64,000 nucleotides of DNA from Actinacidiphila glaucinigra (GTDB lineage Bacteria > Actinomycetota > Actinomycetes > Streptomycetales > Streptomycetaceae), in contig NZ_FZOF01000001.1 in assembly GCF_900188405.1 (NCBI RefSeq), positions 62,001 to 126,000 of the forward strand, given 5' to 3'. Position numbers and translations under genes: made by a program. How positions within the stretch are numbered: position 1 is the stretch's first letter; every line of letters starts with the position of its first letter. Below the pieces are notes generated by a model. It saw only the letters and a program-made list of their open reading frames with translations, had not been told where the DNA came from and did not search any database. Below are positions 17,677 to 29,708 of the stretch, in pieces.

Positions 17677-18591
17677 ATGACGTCCGACAGCCCGATGATC
17701 CTCGTGACCGGCGCCGCCGGGAGCGTGGGAGCGGTCGGGCACATCACCGTCGAGTTGCTGAGGGAACGCGGCCTCCCCGTCCGCGCCTTCGTCCACCGGG
17801 AGGACGAGCGGGCCGAGCAGTTGCGGGCCACCGGGGCGGAGGTCTTCGCCGGCGACCTGACCAGGACCGCTGACGTCGCGCGGGCCTCGGAGGGCTGCGG
17901 CCGGATGTACTTCGGGATGGGCGTGTCGGCGCAGTACCTGCAGGGCGCCGCGACGACGGCGGCCGTGGCCCGCGCCCACGGGGGCCTCGACGTCCTGGTC
18001 AACATGTCGCAGATGACGGTCTCCCAGATGGACCTCACCAGCACCACCGAGTCGAAGCAGCAGTGGCAGCAGTGGCTGGCGGAGCAGGTCATGGACTGGT
18101 CCGGGGTCCCGGTCTGCCACATCCGGCCGACGGTCTTCATGGAGAACCCGCTCTTCCTCGGGCTCGGCTTCCGCTCGATCGCCCGGGACGGCACGATCCG
18201 CCTGCCGTTCGGCGACGGGCGGACCTCGCCCGTCCTGGCCCGCGACGTCGCCGAGGTGGTCACGGCCGTGCTGGCGGACCCGGCGCCGCACGTCGGCCGG
18301 GTCCACGAGCTGACCGGGGCGGAGTCCCGCGACATGACCGCGATCGCCGCCGAGTTCACCGAGGCGCTGGGGCGGAAGGTCCGCTACGTCGACGTGCCGT
18401 ACGAGGAGTGGACGGGGGAGCTGGACGCCCTGGGGCTCCCCGACCACGTACGGCAGCACATCGCCACCATGGCCCGCCTCCACGCCGCGAACCGCTACGA
18501 CCGCGCGACCGACGACATCGGGGAGATCCTGGGCAGACCGGCCTCCGGCATACCGGAGTTGGTCCGCGAGCACCCGGAGGTCTTCGGCTGA
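17677..18591 (+). CDS. NmrA/NAD(P)-binding SDR-like protein
   Basis: 304 aa. The N-terminal dinucleotide motif is ILVTGAAGSVGAVGH, a GxxGxxG variant with four extra residues. VFAGDLTRTADVARA follows the NmrA pattern, and the Tyr-x3-Lys of classical SDRs is lacking (MSQMTVSQMDL occupies that place). The family includes redox-sensing regulators and atypical reductases, e.g. quinone-reductase-like enzymes. No partner gene indicates a substrate. Confidence 0.82.
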   Translation: MTSDSPMILVTGAAGSVGAVGHITVELLRERGLPVRAFVHREDERAEQLRATGAEVFAGDLTRTADVARASEGCGRMYFGMGVSAQYLQGAATTAAVARAHGGLDVLVNMSQMTVSQMDLTSTTESKQQWQQWLAEQVMDWSGVPVCHIRPTVFMENPLFLGLGFRSIARDGTIRLPFGDGRTSPVLARDVAEVVTAVLADPAPHVGRVHELTGAESRDMTAIAAEFTEALGRKVRYVDVPYEEWTGELDALGLPDHVRQHIATMARLHAANRYDRATDDIGEILGRPASGIPELVREHPEVFG

Positions 18592-18615
18592 CACCTCCCG
18601 CCGCCGCCGGAGCCG

Positions 18616-19224
18616 TCAGTGGTCCGCGCAGCAGGGCGTCGGGTTGGGCACCTCGAACGGGGCGAGACGTCCGCCGGCCGCGGGGACCAGCGGCAGGACG
18701 AGTTCGCCCGCGCGCCACTCGGGGCGGACATGGCCGCTGGTGAGGATCTCCGCGGACGGCCCGGGCGGCTCGTCCGCGGGGGAGCCGAGCACGACCAGCC
18801 GGGTGATCGGGGTGCCGGCCAGGAGTTCGGCGACGGTGACCGTGCCGGTGAGTCCGTCGGCGCCCGGGTAGACCACCGCCCGGCCCCCGGTGCGTGCCGC
18901 GGCCTCGGCGGCGGCACCGGCCGCCGCCTCGGCCAGGGCGGCCGGGCCGTGGCGGCGGCCGGCCAGGAAGACACCCAGCGGTGCGGCGCCCTCCGCCCCG
19001 GCCCCCCGCGCCTGCGTGAGCGCGTGCCACGCCGCCTCGGCGGCGGCGGGGTCCGCCGCCGTCAGGGAGACCGCCGTGTGCGGATCGCCGCCGCGGACGA
19101 AGTGCGTGCACGCGACGGTGCCCGCGGGGAGGCCGAGCCGGCCCACCAGGTGGTGGACCAGGTGGTCGGCCTTCCTCAGACCGGGGGAACCGGCGTCGAC
19201 GCCGAGGACCGGGGGCGTTGTCAC
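18616..19224 (-). CDS. Unrecognised protein coupled to a PHP-family gene
   Basis: 202 aa, GTG start overlapping the TGA of the upstream PHP gene (19221-19224). It begins with VLGVDAGSPGLRKADHLVHH and is Ala/Gly-rich throughout. It contains FLAGRRHGP and VVLGSPADEPPGPS, and ends NPTPCCADH. The Cys-Cys-x-x-His tail could bind a metal. I do not recognise the family. Tight coupling to an exported metallo-hydrolase-like protein with a His-rich start suggests a shared, perhaps metal-linked, role (inference). Confidence 0.6.
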   Translation of the reverse strand: MTTPPVLGVDAGSPGLRKADHLVHHLVGRLGLPAGTVACTHFVRGGDPHTAVSLTAADPAAAEAAWHALTQARGAGAEGAAPLGVFLAGRRHGPAALAEAAAGAAAEAAARTGGRAVVYPGADGLTGTVTVAELLAGTPITRLVVLGSPADEPPGPSAEILTSGHVRPEWRAGELVLPLVPAAGGRLAPFEVPNPTPCCADH

Positions 19225-20930
19225 GCGGGCAGCACCCAGATCGGGTTGGAGTAGAACCACAGGTCCTTCCACGGGTCGGCGTCGCCCAGGACGTCGATCG
19301 CGGGACCGGCCGGGTCCACGGCGGCACCGTTGACGCCGACGGCGCCGCGGTTGCCGTCCGTACCGCGCAGGCGGACGTAGAGCGGCTTGTCGACGCGGCC
19401 CAGGGAGTAGGTCAGCCGTACCGACCCGGTCGAGCGGCCCACCTCGAAGGACTTCACGACCTTGGTGTCCGGGGTGGCGAAGGCGTCCTTGTCGGAGACC
19501 CGGCCGGTGACAGCGCCGCGGATGACGTCCAAGCGGGCCAGCTTCGGCACGAACTGCGCCCAGTTGGGGCCGTTCGCCAGGTCGATGTCGACGACGAGGT
19601 CGACCTTGTCGCCGCGGCGGACCCGCAGCATGCCGCCGAGCGTCTGCTCGCGGCCGCCGGAGCGCAGACGGGCGTCGAGGCCGCTGATCAGCCCGCCGTG
19701 GTCGACCCAGACGCGTCCCTCGCGGATGGCGTCCATGACCGCGTGGTACGAGAAGCCGTCGGCCCCGACGTGGGTGCGGCTGTACTGGCCGGGCCAGAAG
19801 TCGCCGTCGGTCAGGCTGAGGCCGCCGCCGTAGACCGGGTCGTCGTAGTGGCCCTGGGTGGCGAAGTCGCCGCCGCCGCGGACCGCGGTGTCGGCGTACA
19901 CGTTGTGCGCGTCGGAGTTGGCGGTGATCCACCACGGCTTGCCCTCGGCGAGGAGGCTGTCCCACAGACCGCCGACGGTCGCGGTCATCCAGTCGAAGCC
20001 GCCCCAGGTGCGGTAGCTCTCCAGCGGGTAGCCGGGCCACGACTGGGCGCTCGGGCTGCTGTCGTAGAAGCCGCGGCCCGAACCGGGGCCCTGCGGCGCG
20101 GGCAGGCCGGCCGCCTGGTGGCCGGGCGCGCCCTCCATGCCGACCGCGATGGCGGGCTGGGCGTCGCGCCAGGCACGGATCTCGTGCGGGGAGTCCAGGC
20201 CCTTGCGCGCCGGGTGGTTGGCCAGGAACAGCGCGTCCTGCACCTTCTTGCGGCGGACGGCGTCGGCCAGGAAGTCCAGACCCGCGATGGCCAGCGCCTC
20301 GTTGGCGGGGGTGGGCGCGGTGGCGCCCTTGACCGAGCCGTCGAAGGAGTTCTCGAACTCCTTGAGCACGGCGACCTCGTTGCGGCCGGGGTGGACGAAG
20401 ACCGTGCCGTGCTCGGCGGCCGGGATGTTCCACTCCAGGCCCTGGAAGACCAGGGTGTCGGAGATCTCGTCGCGGGCCGCGACGATCTGCGGGTTGACCT
20501 TCTCCACACCGATCTTGGCGTGCTGCTCGCTGCCGTGGTCGGTGATGACCATCCAGTCCAGGCCGTTCGCGTTCGCGTGGCGGACGTGGTCGATGACGCG
20601 GTACTTGGCGTCGGAGCTGAACTGGGTGTGGATGTGGTGGTCGCCGGCGAGCCACAGGTAGCGACCCGAGTTCGTCCCGCCGTGCCCCGGGTGCCCGTGC
20701 GAGGAGGAGCCGTGGGCGGCGGCCTGGCCGGCACCGGCGAGCACGCTGCCCGCGGCCAGCCCGGCGCCGAGCAGTCCGGTGCGGCGCAGCATGGAACGCC
20801 GGGACAGCTGGCTCGGCGTCAGTTCCCCGTCCGGGACGGAGAGGTCCAGCGCGGGCGGCAGGGACTCCGTGCCGTCGCCGTGGTGGTGTCCGTGGGTGTG
20901 GTCGTGTCCGTGCTGGTGGCCGTGGCCCAT
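19221..20930 (-). CDS. Exported PHP-domain protein (CehA/McbA-like metallohydrolase family)
   Basis: 569 aa; the ATG at 20930 follows GGAGCGG. Residues 1-20 hold nine His. A Tat motif follows (SRRSMLRRTGLLGAGLAAGS, near residues 44-63), so the signal is preceded by a long His-rich n-region. The PHP core has GDHHIHTQFSSDA and VITDHGSEQH, metal-binding signatures of the PHP/amidohydrolase-like fold. FVHPGRNEVAVL and VGADGFSYHAVMDA lie further along. Family members cleave phosphoesters or amides; the substrate here is unknown. It is the first gene of a two-gene unit. Confidence 0.8.
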   Translation of the reverse strand: MGHGHQHGHDHTHGHHHGDGTESLPPALDLSVPDGELTPSQLSRRSMLRRTGLLGAGLAAGSVLAGAGQAAAHGSSSHGHPGHGGTNSGRYLWLAGDHHIHTQFSSDAKYRVIDHVRHANANGLDWMVITDHGSEQHAKIGVEKVNPQIVAARDEISDTLVFQGLEWNIPAAEHGTVFVHPGRNEVAVLKEFENSFDGSVKGATAPTPANEALAIAGLDFLADAVRRKKVQDALFLANHPARKGLDSPHEIRAWRDAQPAIAVGMEGAPGHQAAGLPAPQGPGSGRGFYDSSPSAQSWPGYPLESYRTWGGFDWMTATVGGLWDSLLAEGKPWWITANSDAHNVYADTAVRGGGDFATQGHYDDPVYGGGLSLTDGDFWPGQYSRTHVGADGFSYHAVMDAIREGRVWVDHGGLISGLDARLRSGGREQTLGGMLRVRRGDKVDLVVDIDLANGPNWAQFVPKLARLDVIRGAVTGRVSDKDAFATPDTKVVKSFEVGRSTGSVRLTYSLGRVDKPLYVRLRGTDGNRGAVGVNGAAVDPAGPAIDVLGDADPWKDLWFYSNPIWVLPA

Positions 20931-21377
20931 GATCCGCTCCTTGCCCTCCGGGAGGGCGCCGGTCCGCGCTGATTGGGGCGTGCGTCAGGAGAGCCTGCGG
21001 AGGCCGGATGAACGTCCCGGGCCACGGAGGTGGACACCACCGGGACGCGACATGTGGTCTGGGGCAAGCGGAACGGAGCCGATCACTCCACCGCGGCGTG
21101 GCACCGGTCGACGGCCGGGCCGGCGTGGAGCCTTGCGGGGGACGGCAGTTGGGCGTGCGGGCCGATGGCGCGGGGGCGTGGCGCCGGCCGATGCGCCGCC
21201 GCTGCCGGCGCGGAGCCCGGGGCCGCCGGGCCCTCGGGGCGGTGGCGCGGCCGCCGCCGGGCCGGTTTCACCCGTGGGACACCGGCTGCCGCCAGGCCGT
21301 TCACCGGGCGTTCCCTCGCCCGTCCGGCATCCGCGTCATCCTTGCGCCTCCGTTCCGACGCGATCAAGGAAACCCGC
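20931..21377. other. Intergenic region without a recognisable gene
   Basis: 447 bp between the divergent PHP gene and a small membrane protein gene. Open frames here have no RBS and no protein-like sequence. It probably holds both promoters; I could not identify -35/-10 pairs with confidence. Confidence 0.5.
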
Positions 21378-21671
21378 ATGGCCCAGCTGCCCGATCTCCT
21401 GCCCGATTCCGCCGTGAAGCCCGACAGATGGGCCCAGTTCCGGGGACTTTCCCCGTGGCAGGCCGGGGGCACGGTCCTTCCGCTGGTGCTGATCGTCGTC
21501 GGCGGACTCCTCGGCGGACTCGCCGGCGGAGCGGCCACCATGATCAACCTGAAGATCGCCCGTTCCGGCTTGTCCTCCGCGATGCAGGCGCTCGCCATGG
21601 TGGGTGTCGTCCTCGCCGCCGCCATCGCCTACCTCGTGGCCGCCGCTCTCCTCTCCGCGGCGCTCGGCTAG
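21378..21671 (+). CDS. Small two-helix membrane protein
   Basis: 97 aa; the ATG at 21378 follows AAGGA. Two hydrophobic segments are clear: VLPLVLIVVGGLLGGLAGGA and MVGVVLAAAIAYLVAAALLS. A short polar N-terminus (QLPDLLPDSAVKPDRWAQF) would be outside or cytosolic. No family is recognised. A P450 gene follows after 79 bp. Confidence 0.65.
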   Translation: MAQLPDLLPDSAVKPDRWAQFRGLSPWQAGGTVLPLVLIVVGGLLGGLAGGAATMINLKIARSGLSSAMQALAMVGVVLAAAIAYLVAAALLSAALG

Positions 21672-21738
21672 GGGCCCGTCGAAGGGCCCGCCGAAGCGGC
21701 CGCAGGGGCGAAGGGACGAAGCGCCACGAGCCGGCTCT

Positions 21739-21750
21739 TAGGGTGGGGTC
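21739..21750 (+). promoter_or_regulatory. Candidate leaderless -10 box of the P450 gene
   Basis: TAGGGT (21739-21744) fits TANNNT and ends 6 nt before the ATG at 21751. There is no clear RBS and no strong -35. Confidence 0.4.
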
Positions 21751-22992
21751 ATGGCCACCTCGACCCCACCGAACGCCGCACCGAACGCCGCACCGGACGC
21801 AACGCCGCCCGGCCGGAGCCCCGTTGACCCCGCCGAGCTGATCGCCGACCCCTACGGGGCGTACGGCAGGCTCCGCGAGGCCGGTCCCGTCCACCGCGTC
21901 ACCGGTACCGACGGGCGTCCCGCCTGGGTGGTGACGCGGTACGAGGACGTGCGCCAGGCGCTCGGCGACCCGCTGCTGTCCCTGGACAAGCGCAACGCCC
22001 TGCCCGGCAACTACTCCGGGTTCGCGCTGCCCCCCGCCCTCGACGCCAACCTGCTGAACATGGACCCGCCGGACCACACCCGCATCCGGCGCCTGGTGTC
22101 GCAGGCCTTCACCCCGCGCCGTGTCGCGGACCTGCGCGAGCCGGTCCGCCGTACCGCCGCCGAACTCCTGGACGCCGTCGCCCCCGACGGCCGCGCGGAC
22201 CTGATCGCCGCCTACGCCGCACCGCTGCCCATCCGGGTGATCTGCGACCTGCTCGGTGTGGCCCCCGGCGACCGCCGCGACTTCCGGGGCTGGACGGACG
22301 CCCTGGTCGCGCCGGACCCGCAGCGCCCCTCCGCGGCGAAGGAGGCGGTCGGCGCGATGCTCGCGTACTTCGGGCAGCTCATCGCGCGCAAGCGCGCCCA
22401 CCCCGAGGACGACCTGCTCTCGGCGATGATCGCCGCCCGCGACGACGGCGACCGGCTCAGCGAGGACGAGCTGATGTCGCTGACCTTCCTCGTCCTGTTC
22501 GCGGGGTACGAGAACACCGTGCAGCTCATCGGCAACGCCGTCCTGGCGCTGCTGACGCACCCCGGGCAACTGGCGGCGCTGCGTGCCGAGCCGGGCAGGA
22601 CCGCGGCGGCGGTCGAGGAGCTGACCCGCTGGGACGGTCCGGCGCCGCTGGCCATCCGGCGCTTCCCCCTGGAGGACGTCACCATCGGCGGCGTCACGGT
22701 CCCCGCCGGGGAGACGGTGCTGCTGTCGCTGGCCGCGGCCAACCGCGACCCCGCCCGCTTCCCCGAGCCCGACCGGCTCGACCTCGGCCGCTCCGACACC
22801 GCGCACCTCGGCCTCGGACACGGCATCCACTACTGCCTCGGCGCGCCCCTGGCCCGGCTGGAGACCGAGATCGCGCTCGACGAGCTGCTCACCCGCCTCC
22901 CCGGGCTCGCCCTCGACGCCGACCCCGCGGAGCTGCGGTGGCGCGCCTCGATGCGCACCCGCGGCCTGATCGCCCTCCCGGTCCGCTTCTGA
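21751..22992 (+). CDS. Cytochrome P450 (bacterial class I, CYP107-like)
   Basis: 413 aa, normal for soluble actinobacterial P450s. The oxygen-activating I-helix motif is LFAGYENTVQLIG, where Glu-Asn replaces the more common Glu/Asp-Thr arrangement only slightly. The K-helix ExxR is EELTR, and the heme loop is GLGHGIHYCLGAPLAR with Cys362 as the axial thiolate. MDPPDHTRIRRLVSQAF is the conserved C-helix segment. Substrate unknown. No ferredoxin is adjacent; the flavoenzyme at 2602 could be a reductase partner (speculative). Confidence 0.92.
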   Translation: MATSTPPNAAPNAAPDATPPGRSPVDPAELIADPYGAYGRLREAGPVHRVTGTDGRPAWVVTRYEDVRQALGDPLLSLDKRNALPGNYSGFALPPALDANLLNMDPPDHTRIRRLVSQAFTPRRVADLREPVRRTAAELLDAVAPDGRADLIAAYAAPLPIRVICDLLGVAPGDRRDFRGWTDALVAPDPQRPSAAKEAVGAMLAYFGQLIARKRAHPEDDLLSAMIAARDDGDRLSEDELMSLTFLVLFAGYENTVQLIGNAVLALLTHPGQLAALRAEPGRTAAAVEELTRWDGPAPLAIRRFPLEDVTIGGVTVPAGETVLLSLAAANRDPARFPEPDRLDLGRSDTAHLGLGHGIHYCLGAPLARLETEIALDELLTRLPGLALDADPAELRWRASMRTRGLIALPVRF

Positions 22993-23010
22993 GGCGCGGT
23001 ACGGGCCGGG

Positions 23011-23670
23011 TCACCGGCGGGCGGCGACGGTCGCCGCCGCGGCCACCGCCAGCGCGCACCCGGTGGCCGCGGCGAGTGCGGCGGGCGGTGTCACCAGGAG
23101 CACGAGGAGGCCCCCGGCGAGGGCGCCGCACACCAGGGCTGCGACGCTCAGCGCCTGGCGTACGGCGACCCGCCGGTCGTGCGCCGCGGTGCCGGTGTCG
23201 CCGAGCAGCCCGACCAGGGTGCGGGTCATCACGGTCGTGGTCAGGCCGGCGATGCCGACGCGGCCGGCCATGGCGTTCTGGATGCCCATCGCCGCCGCGC
23301 AGACCACCACCAGCACGCGCCGCGGCCCGTCCAGCGCGTGCAGCACCGTGGCCGAGGCGAGCAGTGCGGTCTCGCACAGCGCGGCCGCGCTCACCAGCGC
23401 GACCGGGGGGCTCAGCCGGGACAGCGCCGCCCGGCAGAAGAGGATGCCCACCGCGAAGCCGCCGAGGGCCACCAGCGAGGTGACGACGGAGAACTCGGGC
23501 GCCCCGGCGAGGCCCAGGCTGACGAAGACCAGGTTGCCCGTCATGTTCGCCACGAAGACATGGCCGAGGCTGAGGATGCTCACGGCGTCGACCAGCCCGC
23601 TGAGCACGGTGAGGACCAGCAGCAGCACGGTCAGCAGGCGCCGCCGTTCCCCTTCCGGGCAACCGCTCAT
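23011..23670 (-). CDS. DUF1275 (YoaK-like) integral membrane protein
   Basis: 219 aa with about six hydrophobic segments. It opens with LLTVLLLVLTVLSGLVDAVS and SLGHVFVANMTGNLVFVSLG, the DUF1275 signature (a small polar helix with Asn-Met-Thr-Gly-Asn). Transport or permease function is suspected for the family but unproved. It is convergent with the P450 gene (18 bp apart) and divergent from the DyP gene. Confidence 0.85.
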   Translation of the reverse strand: MSGCPEGERRRLLTVLLLVLTVLSGLVDAVSILSLGHVFVANMTGNLVFVSLGLAGAPEFSVVTSLVALGGFAVGILFCRAALSRLSPPVALVSAAALCETALLASATVLHALDGPRRVLVVVCAAAMGIQNAMAGRVGIAGLTTTVMTRTLVGLLGDTGTAAHDRRVAVRQALSVAALVCGALAGGLLVLLVTPPAALAAATGCALAVAAAATVAARR

Positions 23671-23794
23671 GTCCAGCCGCCTTCCCCAGGGGTTCGGTGC
23701 CGCTCCTGGTCAGGATGCACCGGACCGGGCCCCGGAGCAGACTTGAGCGTGTCCGCCCGGACCCGGGCGCGCCCCGACACGAAGGAGCGTGGTG

Positions 23795-24796
23795 ATGGCG
23801 GAACCGCTGCCGCAGCCGGTGCTCAGCCCTCTCACCACGTCCGCGATCTTCCTGGTCGTGACGGTCGACCCCGGCGGGGAGTCCGTTGTCCGCGATCTGC
23901 TGGAGGACCTGTCCGGACTGCAGCGCTCGGTCGGCTTCGGCACCCCGGACGGGCGGCTCAGCTGCGTCGCGGGAGTGGGGTCGAACGTGTGGGGCCGCCT
24001 CTTCGGCGGGCCGCGCCCCGCCGAGCTGCACCCCTTCGTCGAGCTGACCGGGGCCCGCCACCAGGCGCCCGCCACCCCGGGCGACCTGCTCTTTCACATC
24101 CGCGCCGGCCGGCTGGACCTGTGCTTCGCGCTGGCCTCCCTCGTGATGGACCGGCTGCGCGGCCATGTCACGGTCCGTGACGAGGTGCACGGCTTCAAGT
24201 ACCTCGACATCCGCGACCTGCTGGGGTTCGTCGACGGCACCGAGAACCCGGTGGGTCCCGAGGCGACCGAGGCGGTCCTGACCGGCGACGAGGACCCGGA
24301 CTTCGCGGGCGGCAGCTATGTGATCGTGCAGAAGTACGTGCACGACCTCGACACCTGGAACGCCCTGCCCGTGGAGGCGCAGGAACGGGTGATCGGCCGC
24401 AGCAAGCTGGGCAACGTCGAGATGGACGACGAGGTGAAGCCGGCCGACTCCCACGTCGCCCTGACCACGATCGTCGAACCGGACGGCACCGAACGGCAGA
24501 TCCTCCGCGACAACATGCCCTTCGGCCGCGTGGGCACCGCCGAGTTCGGGACGTACTTCATCGGCTACGCCCGGACCCCCGAGGTCACCGAGCGGATGCT
24601 GCGCAACATGTTCCTCGGCGACGGGCAGGCGAGCCACGACCGGATCCTGGACTTCTCCCGGGCCGTGACCGGCTCGCTGTTCTTCGTGCCCTCCGCCGAC
24701 TTCCTGGACGACCTTCCCGATCCCCCCGCCGTCGCGGCCGTCCCGGCCGCGAAGTCGCTGGGGATCGGCGACCTGAGGAAGACCGTCACATCATGA
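23795..24796 (+). CDS. Dye-decolorizing peroxidase with encapsulin cargo peptide
   Basis: 333 aa from the ATG at 23795 with GAAGGAG 7 nt upstream. The heme peroxidase oxidises dyes/phenolics with H2O2. The GxxDG motif is GFVDG (144-148, Asp147), followed by GGSYVIVQKYVHDL; DSHVALTT carries the expected proximal His and LRDNMPFG is the C-terminal heme-pocket motif. The last ~15 residues hold SLGIGDLRK, which matches the encapsulation peptide that docks DyP cargo into encapsulin shells. The encapsulin gene overlaps the stop (ATGA), so cargo and shell are made together. Confidence 0.94.
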   Translation: MAEPLPQPVLSPLTTSAIFLVVTVDPGGESVVRDLLEDLSGLQRSVGFGTPDGRLSCVAGVGSNVWGRLFGGPRPAELHPFVELTGARHQAPATPGDLLFHIRAGRLDLCFALASLVMDRLRGHVTVRDEVHGFKYLDIRDLLGFVDGTENPVGPEATEAVLTGDEDPDFAGGSYVIVQKYVHDLDTWNALPVEAQERVIGRSKLGNVEMDDEVKPADSHVALTTIVEPDGTERQILRDNMPFGRVGTAEFGTYFIGYARTPEVTERMLRNMFLGDGQASHDRILDFSRAVTGSLFFVPSADFLDDLPDPPAVAAVPAAKSLGIGDLRKTVTS

Positions 24797-25593
24797 ACAA
24801 CCTGCACCGGGAACTCGCCCCGATCTCCGAAGCCGCCTGGGCCGACCTGGAGGAGGAGGCGCGGCGCACCTTCGAGCGCCATGTCGCCGCCCGCCGGATC
24901 GTCGACGTGCCCGAGGCCGCCGGGCCCGCGTTCGCCGGGGTGAACACCGGCCACCTGGACCCGGTCGAGGCGCCCCACGAGGACGTCCTCGCCCGCGTGC
25001 GCCGCGCGCAGCCGGTCGTCGAGCTGCGCGTGCCCTTCACGGTCGACCGCCGTGAGGTCGACCTCGTGGAGCGCGGTGCCCAGGACGCCGACTGGCAGCC
25101 CGTGAAGGACGCCGCCCGGCGCATCGCGTTCACCGAGGACCGGGCGGTGTTCGAGGGGTACGCGGCGGCCGGCATCGCCGGCATCCGCGCGAGCGCGTCG
25201 AACCCGCCGCTGGGCCTTCCTGGGGACGTGCGCGACTACCCCGACGCCGTCAGCCAGGCCATCTCGGCGCTGCGCCTCGCGGGCGTCGGCGGCCCGTACA
25301 CGCTCGCGCTGAGCGCCGACGCGTACACCGCCGTCAACGAGACCTCCCACTACGGCTACCCGGTCCACGCGCACCTCGCCCGGCTCCTCGACGGGGAGAT
25401 CGTGTGGGCGCCCGCCATCGACGGGGCGTTCCTGCTCTCCACCCGGGGCGGCGACTTCGAGCTGCGGATCGGCGAGGACGTGTCCATCGGCTACCTGTCG
25501 CACGACGACACCAGTGTGCGGCTGTACTTCCAGGAGACCCTCACCTTCCTGGTGCACACGGCGGAGGCGGCGGTCGCGCTCACGGCCGCGTGA
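24793..25593 (+). CDS. Family 1 encapsulin shell protein
   Basis: 266 aa, typical for the HK97-fold, 60-mer (T=1) shell. The N-terminal helix NNLHRELAPISEAAWADLEE and the N-arm FERHVAARRIVDVPEAAGP are diagnostic. E-loop region VELRVPFTVDRREVDLVERG, then EDRAVFEGYAAAGIAGIRAS, and the C-terminal beta strand SVRLYFQETLTFLVHTAEAAV. Shells of this class package DyP through a C-terminal peptide, here present on the upstream gene. The start ATG overlaps the DyP TGA; GAGGAAG lies 11 nt upstream. Confidence 0.95.
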   Translation: MNNLHRELAPISEAAWADLEEEARRTFERHVAARRIVDVPEAAGPAFAGVNTGHLDPVEAPHEDVLARVRRAQPVVELRVPFTVDRREVDLVERGAQDADWQPVKDAARRIAFTEDRAVFEGYAAAGIAGIRASASNPPLGLPGDVRDYPDAVSQAISALRLAGVGGPYTLALSADAYTAVNETSHYGYPVHAHLARLLDGEIVWAPAIDGAFLLSTRGGDFELRIGEDVSIGYLSHDDTSVRLYFQETLTFLVHTAEAAVALTAA

Positions 25594-28320
<2,727 letters not shown>

Positions 28321-28324
<4 letters not shown>

Positions 28325-29574
28325 CCACACGCGCGGTCATCAGCGGGCTCGGGGTCGTCGCCCCCACCGGCGTCGGCGCCCGCCCCTACTGGCGGGCCAC
28401 CGTCGCCGGGCGCAACGGCATCCGGCCGATCGGCAGGCCCGACGCGAGCCGCTCCCCGGTCGTGCTGGCCGGGGAGGTCACCGGGTTCGACGCCGCCCGC
28501 TTCATCGACGACGAACTCCGCGCCGAGACCGACCGCTGGACCTGGTTCGCCCTGGCCGCGGCCGAGATGGCGCTGGCCGACGCGGCGCTGCGGCCCGCCG
28601 ACCACCCCCCGTTCCACCTGTCGGTGGTGACCTCCAGCGGCTCCGGCGGCAACGAGTCCGGCCAGCGGGAGACCCACGCCCTGTGGGCGCGGCAGCCCGG
28701 CGAGGCCGGCGCCCACCAGTCCATCGCCTGGTTCCACGCGGCCGGCGCCGCCCAGATCTCCATCCGGCACGGGCTGACCGGCGGCTGCGGCGTCGTCGCC
28801 GCGGACGGCGCGGGCGGCCTGGACGCGCTCAAGCACGCCTGGCGGCGGCTGCGGCGCGGCGGCAAGGCCGTGATCGTCGGCGGCACCGAGGCGCCGCTGT
28901 CGCCCTTCGCGCTCGCCTGCCAGTCGACCCTGCCCACGGTGCACCGCGGCACCGACCCCGAACGGGCCTACCTGCCCTTCAGCCCGCACGCCTCGGGTTT
29001 CGTCCCCGGGGAGGGCGGCGCCCTGGTGGTCCTGGAGGAGAAGGCGCACGCCGCGGAGCGCGGGGTACGCGGCTACGCCGAACTGCTGGGCCACGCCGCC
29101 ACGCACGACGCCCACCACCACACGGCGCCCGCAGCCGACGGCGTCCAGCTGGCCCGCGCCGTCACCACGGCACTGGAGCAGGCCGGCCGCGCCCCCGAGG
29201 ACGTGGACGTGGTCTTCGCCGACGGCGCGGGCGACCCGGCCGGGGACGCGGCCGAGGCGGCGGCGCTCCGCCGGGTCTTCGGCGACCGGCTGGCGCAGGT
29301 CCCGGTGACGGTGCCCAAGGCCGGCGTCGGCCGGCTGACCTCCGGCGCGGGCGCCCTGGACGCGGTGACCGCGGCCCTCGCCCTGCGCACCGGGATCGTC
29401 CCGCCCACCCGCGGCGGCGACGCGGGGGCCGCCCGCGAGCGGTACGGCCTCCGCCTCGTCACCCGCTGGACGCGGCCGGAACGCCTGACGACGGCCGTGG
29501 TCCTCGCCCGCGGGACCGGCGGGTTCAACAGCGCCGTCGTCCTGGGGTCGTTGGACGCGGACTCCTCGTATTAG
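28321..29574 (+). CDS. Type II PKS chain-length factor (ketosynthase beta)
   Basis: 417 aa. It forms the heterodimer with KSalpha and sets chain length. The nucleophile position aligns to GVVAADGAGGLDALK: Cys is replaced by Gly, whereas most chain-length factors carry Gln there. The catalytic His of KSalpha is also lost (VVFADGAGDPAGDAAE). PHASGFVPGEGGALVVLEE keeps the thiolase fold. It is the last gene of the unit; the region after it leads to a rodlin, not to an ACP. Confidence 0.92.
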
Positions 29575-29708
29575 CGGCGCGCCCTACGGCCTGGGAGTGA
29601 AAGAGGGGGAACCTGGAGCAATGGCCGTCACGTCCACCCGGTGGGGGGCGTTGCTCCTGGTGTCGGCGTCCGGAGGACGTCGTTGAACCCCCAGAGGAGA
29701 AACTCCCC

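Noticed and set aside
16840..18360. Long minus-strand open frames opposite the NmrA-type gene
   Set aside because: The plus-strand NmrA protein has clear family motifs; the antisense frames are Arg/Pro/Ser-rich without domains.
29575..29708. A missing ACP gene hidden between KSbeta and the first rodlin
   Set aside because: The 134-bp gap is too short, and no frame carries the ACP phosphopantetheine motif (DSL).
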